Source: Deltaproteobacteria bacterium
GTDB lineage: Bacteria; Myxococcota_A; UBA9042
Direction: 5' to 3'
Length of the DNA: 64,000 nucleotides
NCBI GenBank assembly: GCA_016875335.1
Contig: VGRO01000002.1
Span: 1 to 64,000 of the forward strand
The translations under genes and the position numbers were made by a program. The notes beneath the pieces are model-generated. The model was not told where the DNA came from. It worked only from the letters and a program-made list of their open reading frames with translations, and did not search any database. Numbering within the stretch: position 1 is the stretch's first letter; the number at the start of each line of letters is the position of its first letter. Below, piece by piece: positions 44,777 to 56,232 of the stretch.

Positions 44777-46267
44777 TCAGCGCAGCACCTCGCCATCGGC
44801 CCCCACCCGGACGATGGCCGCGCCTTTCCACGGCCCGTCCGCCGTCAAGCCCTCGACCTGCGCCCTGACTTTGGACCAGTCGCCCACGACCAGCAATTGC
44901 GCCTTGTCGGGCCGCACCCAGGCTCTCGCCGCCGCGAGGACCGCAGCGGTGTCGACCTTGTGGACGCGCTCGACGAAGGCATCGTAGTAGCTCCACGGCA
45001 GGCCGAAGTACCGCAACGCCTCAAAGGTGCTGCCAATCGACCGACCGGTGGACCAGCGCGCAGGCAGGGACAAGATGGCGCCCTCCTTTTCGCGCGACAA
45101 CTCCTCCGCGGACACCTCGGACTCGCGCACTGTTTTCATTTCTTGGAGGATTTCTCGAACGCTCGGGCCCGTGGCGTCGGCGCGCACCGAAGCCTGGATC
45201 ACCAACACCGAGCCGTCGCGGCTGTAGCCGTAGGTGCCGCCCGCGCCGTAGGCCCAGCCATGTTTCTCGCGCAGGTTCTGGTTGATGCGCGACGAAAACC
45301 CCGACGACAAGATGGCGGCCAGCACCTGGGTTGCGTCGAAGTCCTGGGAGACGCGCTGCGGCCCCGGATGGAACATCGCCACCACCGACTGCTCTGCGCC
45401 AGGAACGTCGCTGAGGAAGATCGTGCCTGCGACGGGCCTGATCTCGGCCGGCGCCGCATCCTGACGACCCAGGGCGCGCCAGCCGCCGAGCCTGCGCTCC
45501 AGGTGATCGACGACCTGGTCCCTTGTGATGTCGCCGACCACGAAAAGCGTGGCACCGACCGGCCCATGGCCATCGACGTAGGCGCGACAATCGGTCACGC
45601 GCAGCGCCGACAGCGAGGCGTCGGTGGTCAGCCAGCCACGCGGGTTGGCCGGCCCGTAGGCCAGCGCTCCGATCAACCGCGACGCCAGCTGCCCGGGGTT
45701 GGATTTCGCCGCCAGCAACGCGGCCTTGCGTCGGCCGGTGATGCGACCGAGCTCGTCGGGCCGCAGGCCTGGGTGCAAGAGGACCTCTGTGAACAGGTCG
45801 AGCGTTTGCGCAAGGTTGCGCGTCATGGTCGCCAGCTCGAACGACGTGTGCTCAGTGGTCGCCGAGGCACCGAACGACGAACCGAGGTCGGCCAGCGCCT
45901 CGGCCAGTTGCAGCTTGTCGCGTTTGTCGCTGCCATCGCCCCACAGTTGCGTGCAAGCGCTGGCGCGACCACGGCGGTCGGGGGGGTCCAGGCGGCTGCC
46001 GCCCACCAACTGAATTTCCATCGTGACGGTCGGCAGTTGGTGACGCTCGACCAGGATCACCTCGATGCCGTTCTTGAGCGAGAAAAGTTGCGGCTTGGGC
46101 GTCGGGGCTGGGCGCGGCTTGCCGGCCACTGGCGGGGTCGCGCGGTACGGTTCGTCGACGAACACCGGCGTCGCATCGGCCGGCGGCGCTGCGGCCAGGG
46201 TCTTGGCCAGCGCGGGCAGGGGCGCGAGGATCGCGCACAGCGACCACCACGAAAGGATGCGCATCAT
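44777..46267 (-). CDS. M16-type peptidase homologue lacking the zinc-binding motif
   Basis: 496 residues with a signal peptide (ILSWWSLCAILAPLPALA). The ATG at 46267 overlaps the upstream M16 gene stop (ATGA). It has the M16 fold order, with an N-terminal domain (LKNGIEVILVERHQLPTVTMEIQLVGG) and a C-terminal domain that keeps the Arg-Tyr pair (REKHGWAYGAGG), as in non-catalytic or substrate-binding subunits. The position of HxxEH reads ASACTQLWGDGS, so it cannot bind zinc in the usual way. In two-chain M16 peptidases an active and an inactive chain form a clamshell. This protein very likely partners the adjacent catalytic chain in the periplasm. Confidence 0.86.
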   Translation of the reverse strand: MMRILSWWSLCAILAPLPALAKTLAAAPPADATPVFVDEPYRATPPVAGKPRPAPTPKPQLFSLKNGIEVILVERHQLPTVTMEIQLVGGSRLDPPDRRGRASACTQLWGDGSDKRDKLQLAEALADLGSSFGASATTEHTSFELATMTRNLAQTLDLFTEVLLHPGLRPDELGRITGRRKAALLAAKSNPGQLASRLIGALAYGPANPRGWLTTDASLSALRVTDCRAYVDGHGPVGATLFVVGDITRDQVVDHLERRLGGWRALGRQDAAPAEIRPVAGTIFLSDVPGAEQSVVAMFHPGPQRVSQDFDATQVLAAILSSGFSSRINQNLREKHGWAYGAGGTYGYSRDGSVLVIQASVRADATGPSVREILQEMKTVRESEVSAEELSREKEGAILSLPARWSTGRSIGSTFEALRYFGLPWSYYDAFVERVHKVDTAAVLAAARAWVRPDKAQLLVVGDWSKVRAQVEGLTADGPWKGAAIVRVGADGEVLR

Positions 46268-47637
46268 TTGCCCCCCTTGGGCGGCGCCACGGGGACGCTC
46301 GGCGGCGGACCCGGCATGGTGAGCACGAACACCTGGGCCTCGGGCCGCAAGAACCGGGCGGCAGTGTCGCGGACGGCTTGGGGGGTTGCGCCACGGTAGC
46401 GCTGCAGGTCCTTGGCGATCCAATCGGTCTGGCCGAGGTAGTGGTTGTAGCCTTGCAGGACCTCGCAGCGCGTGTTCAGGCCTTCCAGGCCCCAGACGAA
46501 CGCGGACTCGACCTCGACGACGGCGCGGTTGCGCTCGCGTTCATCGATCGGTTCGTTCGCCAGCCTGGCCAGTTCTTCTTGCACGATGGCCGCGGCCTGC
46601 TCGCGATCCGCGCCGGGCCGCAGGTCGACGGTGACGTGGAAGGTGCTCGACAGCTGCGCGCTGGCCTGGTGCACGCTGACCGATTGCGCGAGCTGCAACT
46701 GATGGACCAGCCGCTTGTACAGGCGTCCGGTGCCGGCGCTGCCGAGCGCATGGGCGGCGATGTCCAATTCGGCGTCGCCCGGCGCGTAGGTCTTGGGGCT
46801 GTGCCAGGCCCAGTGCAGGCGCACCAGCTTGGCCAGCGGGTCGACGACGACGGCGCTCCTGGCGCCCGGCACGACCGGCAAGGGGCGATCGGCATGGGCG
46901 GGCTTGGGCATGCGCGGAAAGCTGCCAAACCACTTCGCCACGATCTTGCGGACGGCCTTGGGGTCGAAGTCACCGGCGAGGCACAGGGTTGTGTTCGACG
47001 GCACGTACCAAAAGCGGAAGAACCCGCGCACGTCGTCCAGGCTGGCGCGCTCCAGATCCTGGTGCAGGCCGATGGTCAGGTGCCGGTACGGGTGCCCTTC
47101 GTCGTAGAGCAAGCGGTTGATCTCGAAGCGCTCCTTGCCATACGGCACGTTGTCGTAGCGCTGGCGCCGTTCGTTGCGGACGACTTCGCGTTGGTTGTCG
47201 AGCGATTTCTGGTTCAGCAGGTCGAGCAGCCACCCCAGCCTATCGGACTCGAGCCATAGCGCGGTCTCCAGGTGGTGGCTCGGCACCTGTTCGAAGTAGT
47301 TGGTGCGGTCACTGTTGGTGGTTCCGTTGATGCCGGTGGCGCCGACCTTGCGCAACACCGGAAAGTGCTGATCTTCGCCCGCGTGCTTGCCCCCTTGGAA
47401 CATCATGTGCTCGAAAAGGTGGGCAAAACCCGAGCGGCCCGGCACCTCGTCGCCCGACCCGACGTGGACCCACAGGTTGACGGCGACCAGCGGGACCGAC
47501 CGGTCGGGCACCAGCAGCACCTCCATGCCGCTTGGCAGGGCATAGCGCTCGTGGACGACCTTGGGGACATCGTCGGCCTGCGCGGACCACGGCCACAGCA
47601 GCAGGACGACCACCATGGGCAGCAGTCGGTTCGCCAC
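46264..47637 (-). CDS. M16 zinc peptidase, catalytic chain
   Basis: 457-residue secreted insulinase-like peptidase. The GTG at 47637 is preceded by GAGGTG and gives a leader ending LLLWPWSAQA. The inverted zinc motif HLFEH (74-78; Glu77 catalytic) is intact, followed by NQREVVRNERRQ, where Glu157 (or Glu152) supplies the third zinc ligand. The middle and C-terminal domains have LCLAGDFDPK and VSVHQASAQLSSTFHVTVDL. M16B enzymes degrade peptides in a closed chamber formed with a partner chain, here the adjacent HxxEH-less homologue. It is the first gene of a five-gene minus-strand operon and is divergent from the CsgG-like gene. Confidence 0.92.
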   Translation of the reverse strand: MANRLLPMVVVLLLWPWSAQADDVPKVVHERYALPSGMEVLLVPDRSVPLVAVNLWVHVGSGDEVPGRSGFAHLFEHMMFQGGKHAGEDQHFPVLRKVGATGINGTTNSDRTNYFEQVPSHHLETALWLESDRLGWLLDLLNQKSLDNQREVVRNERRQRYDNVPYGKERFEINRLLYDEGHPYRHLTIGLHQDLERASLDDVRGFFRFWYVPSNTTLCLAGDFDPKAVRKIVAKWFGSFPRMPKPAHADRPLPVVPGARSAVVVDPLAKLVRLHWAWHSPKTYAPGDAELDIAAHALGSAGTGRLYKRLVHQLQLAQSVSVHQASAQLSSTFHVTVDLRPGADREQAAAIVQEELARLANEPIDERERNRAVVEVESAFVWGLEGLNTRCEVLQGYNHYLGQTDWIAKDLQRYRGATPQAVRDTAARFLRPEAQVFVLTMPGPPPSVPVAPPKGGK

Positions 47638-47766
47638 GCCCACCTCGACCAGCCCGGACGGCGCCGGACCCCGGCGTTTTAGCGCGCGCGCAAAGGCGCG
47701 ACAACCCTTGCGCCCGACAGCCAAACCGCCGACGATTGCCGCGGCTGCTGCCGCCTTGGGTGTGCC

Positions 47767-49497
47767 ATGTCCCGTTTCGCTTGGTTCGCCGGATGCCTTG
47801 CCGCTGCGCTGGTCGCCGCATTGCCCGCCCACGCCGCCACGACCATCGCCGTCGGCTACTTCGACAACACGTCGGGCTCGGCCGACTGGCAGCCGCTGTC
47901 CAAGGGCCTGGCCGACATGCTGATCACCGATCTGGCCGCCACCGAGGGCCTGGTCGTCGTCGAACGCGAGCGGCTGCAACAGGTCGTGGACGAAATCAAG
48001 CTCGGCAAGGGCAGCTTCATCGACCCGTCGACGGCCCAGAAGATGGGCAAGGGCTTGGGCGCGAGCCACATGCTCATCGGCGGCTTCCTGGTGAGCCAGG
48101 GCAAGCTGCGCGTGGATGCCCGGTTGGTCGACGTCGCGACGGGCAAGATTGGCCTGGTCGCCCAAGAGACCGGATCGGCCGAAGACGTGTTCGCGGTCGA
48201 GGCCAAGCTCGCCGACAAGCTGAGGCAGTCGCTGGCGGTGACCAAGAAACGCGGCGACGGTGCCGGGCCGCCGCCCCCCAAGGTGTCCGCCGACGACGTC
48301 AAGACCTTGGGGCAGGGCCTGGACGCCATGGACCAGGGCAAGGTCGACGAAGCGCGCCGCATCCTCGGGGCGCTCGCCGCGCGCAAGCCGGATTTCTCGC
48401 AGGTGCAGCGCGGCATGGAGGCCCTCTCCAAGCGCATCAAGCAGATCCTGGCGCAGAGCAAGGTGGCGCCCGAGCGGCTGGTGGCCCTGATGACCGAAAT
48501 CGAGTCGGGCAAGATCGACGCGTGTCAGAAGCTGATGATGGAGCTCTCGGGCATGATGACGGCGGTGGTCAAGGCCGGCATGCGTGTGCAATTGCCCGAT
48601 GGCGGCGACGCCGGGGAGGCGGGCCGGCTGCTGGCCGCCTTCTACGCCGTGATGTTGCACGCAGTGGACCAACCGGCCTTGCAGGCACCGGTGTGCTACG
48701 GGCAACAGCCGGCGGGCACGGTGACGGCGATGTTCCTGATGTCGATGCAGCACTTGGCGCAGTTGCAGCTCAAGTGCGACCCGCTGCGGCTGGCCCAGGA
48801 CGCCAATGCCGAACGCCAGCGCGGCTTGTGCGAAAAGCAGGCCAAGCGGATGCCGGACATGGTCGACCCGTCGGGCAAGGTGGTGGTGGCGGCCAAGGAC
48901 TACCCGGTGCTGATGGTGCAGGTCGGCCAGATCTTCGTCGAGCGCTATGCGGCATCGCCGTACGCCCAGATGCTCTTGCCCCAGATCCAGGAATATGTGG
49001 ACCATTTTCGCATCTCGAACCTGTCGGCCGCCGACAAGGAGAAGGCCCTCGCGACGGCGCGCACCGAGGTGACCCGCAAGGCGATCGCCCAATTCACCGC
49101 CTACGCAGACCTCGGCCTGGCGATGGGGATGATCCCGGCATCGCAGCACATGGTCGAGAGTTCGCCGGGCGTCGGCCTGTTCTGGTCGTTGCACCTGACC
49201 GAAGGCGACATGACCGTTGGCCTGGGCAATATCGAGTTGTCCGTGGACGGCGGCGCCTCGTGGCAGCCGTGGCCACGCAAGCAGGACGCGCCCGGCTGGG
49301 CCTACAAGCACTTGAACTTCCCGGTGGACCCGGGCAAGCGGCGATTGGTTGCCAAGGTGGACCAGGTGCTGGATGACGACGCTGGCCGCAAGGTGCCCAA
49401 ATGGGACCTGCTGGCCAAGAAGTGGGTCAAGGATGCCGTCTGGCTGGACGCCGCGCGTGGACGCCGGATCGCTATGCGAAGGTGCAGGCGCGGTTGA
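47767..49497 (+). CDS. CsgG/FlgO-like exported protein, frameshifted near its C-terminus
   Basis: 576 residues in this frame. It has a signal peptide (RFAWFAGCLAAALVAALPAHA). Residues 25-160 resemble the CsgG/TolB-N-like fold: TIAVGYFDNTSGSADWQPL, LADMLITDLAATEGLVVVER, ASHMLIGGFLVSQGKLRVDA. These domains occur in outer-membrane or periplasmic assembly and lipoprotein-sensing factors. The middle is helical, with a Cys pair, then a beta-rich domain (NIELSVDGGASWQPWPRK). The frame ends in a run of Arg (RRIAMRRCRRG), unlike the rest. Near 49452-49466 a one-base insertion (or two-base deletion) in the CCGCGCG tract would continue into the next frame (WTPDRYAKVQARLTGEDG...) and end at 49616, so the natural protein is probably about 616 residues. 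Confidence 0.78.
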   Translation: MSRFAWFAGCLAAALVAALPAHAATTIAVGYFDNTSGSADWQPLSKGLADMLITDLAATEGLVVVERERLQQVVDEIKLGKGSFIDPSTAQKMGKGLGASHMLIGGFLVSQGKLRVDARLVDVATGKIGLVAQETGSAEDVFAVEAKLADKLRQSLAVTKKRGDGAGPPPPKVSADDVKTLGQGLDAMDQGKVDEARRILGALAARKPDFSQVQRGMEALSKRIKQILAQSKVAPERLVALMTEIESGKIDACQKLMMELSGMMTAVVKAGMRVQLPDGGDAGEAGRLLAAFYAVMLHAVDQPALQAPVCYGQQPAGTVTAMFLMSMQHLAQLQLKCDPLRLAQDANAERQRGLCEKQAKRMPDMVDPSGKVVVAAKDYPVLMVQVGQIFVERYAASPYAQMLLPQIQEYVDHFRISNLSAADKEKALATARTEVTRKAIAQFTAYADLGLAMGMIPASQHMVESSPGVGLFWSLHLTEGDMTVGLGNIELSVDGGASWQPWPRKQDAPGWAYKHLNFPVDPGKRRLVAKVDQVLDDDAGRKVPKWDLLAKKWVKDAVWLDAARGRRIAMRRCRRG

Positions 49498-49616
49498 CCG
49501 GCGAGGATGGCTCATCGATCGGGCTGTGCACAGGGAAATACGACGAGGAGCTGAGCAAGCGCGGCGACGGCAAACCCGTCTGGTACTATGGTCGGCTGTA
49601 CTGCCGGGGCAACTAG
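49461..49616 (+). pseudogene. Displaced C-terminal segment of the CsgG-like gene
   Basis: This stretch continues the CsgG-like protein in another frame. From TGGACGCCGGATCGC it encodes WTPDRYAKVQARLTGEDG, then SSIGLCTGKYDEELSKRG and PVWYYGRLYCRGN before TAG at 49614. It has no plausible start codon of its own and is ordinary protein-like sequence, whereas the parent frame turns Arg-rich at the same point. The lost segment has two Cys. The call rests on frame switching inside one gene, whether from gene decay or a sequencing error. Confidence 0.6.
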
Positions 49617-49638
49617 GCGCCCTGGCTGCGACGAGGTC

Positions 49639-52362
49639 ATGGCCCAGTTCCTTGTGCGTCTGCGGGCCGTCCACGTGGCCATTGCCGCACACACTGCGTG
49701 GGCGTGTGCGGGGTGCGGGGAGACGGCACGCCCCGCGCCACAAGAGACTGCGTCAGCAGACGCCACCCATGCCCAGGACACTGCCGATCCGCCCGAAGAA
49801 ACCGGCGCCGGCGGTCCCGCAGCGACGGCCGACGCGGGCGACAGCGCCCAGAAGCTCGACATCGCAGCAAATTCCGACGCCAGCGGTGAACCCGAGATGG
49901 CCACCCCGGCGGACACGGCCGTACCGACCGGCGACGCGCCCACGCCGGTCGACGCGGTCGCAGCCGCCGAGTTGGCGGGGCCGGCGCCAGACGCATGGGT
50001 CGCCGCGGACGAAGGTGCCATCCCAGATGGGGTGTCTGCGTCCGATGCCGCGGCAGTGGAGGCACCGTCTGCCGAGGCCGAGTTCGACGCGCTCGCAGGA
50101 CCAGAATCTTCGACGGCGCCTTCGGATGTCGCGTGGGCAGTGGACGACCCGGCCGCGGCAGACGGCCCATCGGTCGCCGAGGTCATCCTGCCAGGCATGG
50201 ACGCGGCCGATCCAGGCGAGGCGTTCCCGGCCGACGCCGCGCCGCTGCCGGCGGCGGCGACGACGCACAATGTCCTGCTGGTGATTTCCGCCAAGGCGCC
50301 CATGGCCGGGGCCTCGTTGACGGTGTACGCGCTGGCGCCCGGTCAGCCGCCTCCGGACCCGCAGAGCGGCGACAAGCCGGCGTGGCAAGGCGTGGTGCCC
50401 GACAGCTGGCCCGTCGAGGTGCCGCTCAACCTCAAGCCGGGCAGTTGGCAATTGGGCGCCCAGGTCAAGGCGGGTGCCGAAGGGGGACCGCCGCTGGCCG
50501 TCGGCGCGGTGTGCGTGCAGGGTCAGGCGGCCCTGGTGACCCCGGGGCCGACCTTGCAGACCTTCAAGGTCAACCTGTTGCCCCCGTTCGAGGTGTTCGC
50601 TCTGGGCGATCTGTGCGCCGCGCCAAGTTCCGGCGGGGCCAAGGCCCTGCTCAAGGTCGAGTCGGCGACGCACCCGCCCAACACCAAGGACGGCGGACCG
50701 CACCTGATGCAAGCACTGGTCCACGGCGACCGCCTCTGGGTGGCGGGTTCGCAGGATGGCTTGGTCAGTTTCGACTTTCCGGGCGGCGCCGCTGCGGCCC
50801 AGCCCTTTGCCAATTGGCAGGTCCACGGCGGGCAGTTCTGCAATCGGGCCGTGCGCGTCGGGGCGCGACTGTTTTGTTCGTCGCGCGCCGGCTACCTGCA
50901 CATTGCCGAACTGCAGCCCGACCAAAAGCCGGTTTCCGTCATCAAGTACTCGATGGCGAGCAGTCCCACCGAGGGCATGGCGCACCGCGACGGACAGGTG
51001 TACGTGGCGATCCACGGCAAGGGCCTGGTCGCGATCCAGGCGACGCCGCCGCATGCGGTCCACGCCGTGACGGTGCCCGCCGACGTCACCGAGGCCTGGG
51101 ACGTGGCCGCGCTCGGTCTGGATCACTTGGTCGTCGCCAACGGAGCGGCCGGGTTGGTTTTCGGATCGCTGGCGGGTCCCGGCGGTCCGTTCGACCTGCA
51201 ACCCTTGGCCAAGCTGCCGCTGCCGGGCGTGAGCGCCTACCTTCAGGTGGACAACACCACCCTGGCCGTGGGTGGCCTAGGGGGCGGCGCGCACCTGGTC
51301 GACATCGCCGATCCGGCTGCGCCGAAGCTGGTGGCCTCCTGGTCACTGCCGCTGAACGCCTACGGGCTGGCGCTGGCGGGCGACCACCTTTTGATCGCGG
51401 CCGGCGCCGCCATCCTGGTGGCACATCAGCCCGCGGGCGCCCCTTGGCACATGCGCGGCGGCCTGCGCAGCGACGCGTTCGCGCTCGACATCGACGCCCA
51501 CGGATCCGGTTGGTTGTCGGCCGAGTTCACGACGATCCGCCGCTCGACGCTGGACCCGAAGGCGGCCGTGGCCGGCCCGGTGCTGGTGGCGCCGCGCATG
51601 GTCACCTCCGCGCCCGCTGCGGTGGGCTCGACGCTGGCGGTCGAATTGCTGCTGCACAACGCGGGTGGCAACCCGCTCTCCGTGTCGCAAATCCTGTGGC
51701 AGGAGCAACAGATGGGCAGCGGGCCGGGCGGCAGCGTCAAGTTCGTCGGACCGTGGAACGTGCCGGCCCACGGTTCGCTGCCGGTGCAGATGACCGTCAA
51801 GAAGCTGGTCAAGGGCGTGCTCAACCATCAGTTCCTGGTGATGAGCGACGACCCGAACCAACCGCAGGTAGGCATCCCCCACCACGAGACGACCTGGCTG
51901 CACACCGGCGACAAATTGCCGAAACTGCCAGTCTATTCGGACGGCAAGGGCAACAAGGTGAACCTGTCGCTGGAGTTCGCTGGCAAGGTCGGCGTCCTGC
52001 TGGTGGCGGCCCATTCGTGCCCGGTCGCCTTCCAGGCGCTGGCCGCCGCCCGCCGTGACCTTGGACCGTTGGTCGGCAAGGGCGCAGTCGCCGCTGTCGC
52101 CATCAACCCTTGGGACAAACCCGACGTCGCTGAGGTCGCGGCGTTCGCGATGCCGTTTCCGGTGGTGTACAGCGGCCTGACCACCGCCGATGGCCACGAC
52201 TGGTCCGAGGTGCTCGACGTCACGCTCGGGCAGCCAATGACCGCCGGGCCGCCGATGCCGATCACCTACGTGACAGGCAAGGACGGCAAGCTGGTGGTGG
52301 CCCGCTGGGGCTACGATTCGGCCGAGGTGCTGGCGGCGGTGGCGGCAGCGGTCGCGAAATAG
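49639..52362 (+). CDS. Lipoprotein-like protein with propeller-like repeats and a thioredoxin-like C-terminus
   Basis: 907 residues. The ATG at 49639 follows GAGG and lies after the probable end of the CsgG-like gene. The leader ends WACAGC, an imperfect lipobox. Residues 27-205 are Ala/Asp/Pro-rich and low-complexity (probably a flexible spacer). A beta-rich domain follows, then LVIVD-like repeats (HGDRLWVAGSQDGLVSFDF, GLDHLVVANGAAGLVFGSL, HLVDIADPAAPKLVASWSL) that would form a propeller. An Ig-like segment with TSAPAAVGSTLAVELLLHNA comes next. The last 120 residues look thioredoxin-like (KVGVLLVAAHSCPVAFQALA, FPVVYSGLTTADG, PITYVTGKDGKLVVARWGYD) with only one Cys in the active-site position. 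Confidence 0.75.
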   Translation: MAQFLVRLRAVHVAIAAHTAWACAGCGETARPAPQETASADATHAQDTADPPEETGAGGPAATADAGDSAQKLDIAANSDASGEPEMATPADTAVPTGDAPTPVDAVAAAELAGPAPDAWVAADEGAIPDGVSASDAAAVEAPSAEAEFDALAGPESSTAPSDVAWAVDDPAAADGPSVAEVILPGMDAADPGEAFPADAAPLPAAATTHNVLLVISAKAPMAGASLTVYALAPGQPPPDPQSGDKPAWQGVVPDSWPVEVPLNLKPGSWQLGAQVKAGAEGGPPLAVGAVCVQGQAALVTPGPTLQTFKVNLLPPFEVFALGDLCAAPSSGGAKALLKVESATHPPNTKDGGPHLMQALVHGDRLWVAGSQDGLVSFDFPGGAAAAQPFANWQVHGGQFCNRAVRVGARLFCSSRAGYLHIAELQPDQKPVSVIKYSMASSPTEGMAHRDGQVYVAIHGKGLVAIQATPPHAVHAVTVPADVTEAWDVAALGLDHLVVANGAAGLVFGSLAGPGGPFDLQPLAKLPLPGVSAYLQVDNTTLAVGGLGGGAHLVDIADPAAPKLVASWSLPLNAYGLALAGDHLLIAAGAAILVAHQPAGAPWHMRGGLRSDAFALDIDAHGSGWLSAEFTTIRRSTLDPKAAVAGPVLVAPRMVTSAPAAVGSTLAVELLLHNAGGNPLSVSQILWQEQQMGSGPGGSVKFVGPWNVPAHGSLPVQMTVKKLVKGVLNHQFLVMSDDPNQPQVGIPHHETTWLHTGDKLPKLPVYSDGKGNKVNLSLEFAGKVGVLLVAAHSCPVAFQALAAARRDLGPLVGKGAVAAVAINPWDKPDVAEVAAFAMPFPVVYSGLTTADGHDWSEVLDVTLGQPMTAGPPMPITYVTGKDGKLVVARWGYDSAEVLAAVAAAVAK

Positions 52363-52400
52363 GCGTGTCAGCTTCGGCACGGCCCTTGCGCGGGTGTGGT

Positions 52401-56081
<3,681 letters not shown>

Positions 56082-56119
56082 CGGGCGATTCCACCTCCGC
56101 CGCGGACGACGGGCCGGAC

Positions 56120-56147
56120 ATTATCGGCATCCGCGACATGGGGGCAA
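56120..56147 (-). promoter_or_regulatory. Possible promoter for metH
   Basis: On the minus strand TTGCCC (56147-56142) and GATAAT (56125-56120) are separated by 16 bp, with about 35 nt to the metH ATG. The -10 matches 5 of 6 consensus bases and the -35 4 of 6. It is inside a larger hairpin region, so the call is tentative. Confidence 0.28.
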
Positions 56148-56189
56148 GGCCACGGGCCGGCATGGCCAGGTTGGCCGTGGCAAGCCCCC
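56140..56189. repeat. Imperfect hairpin between the TSP3 gene and metH
   Basis: GGGGGC (56140-56145) and GCCACGG (56149-56155) pair with CCGTGGC (56175-56181) and GCCCCC (56184-56189), separated by a small AA/AAG internal loop. This makes a stem of 13 bp around a 19-nt loop. It lies 44 bp past the TSP3 gene stop and 60 bp before metH, both on the minus strand. It may act as a terminator-like stem or a leader structure for metH. No U-tract follows. Confidence 0.4.
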
Positions 56190-56232
56190 GTCCCCCGAGA
56201 CCGTTGACATTGCAGCGATTGTTGGGACCCGG

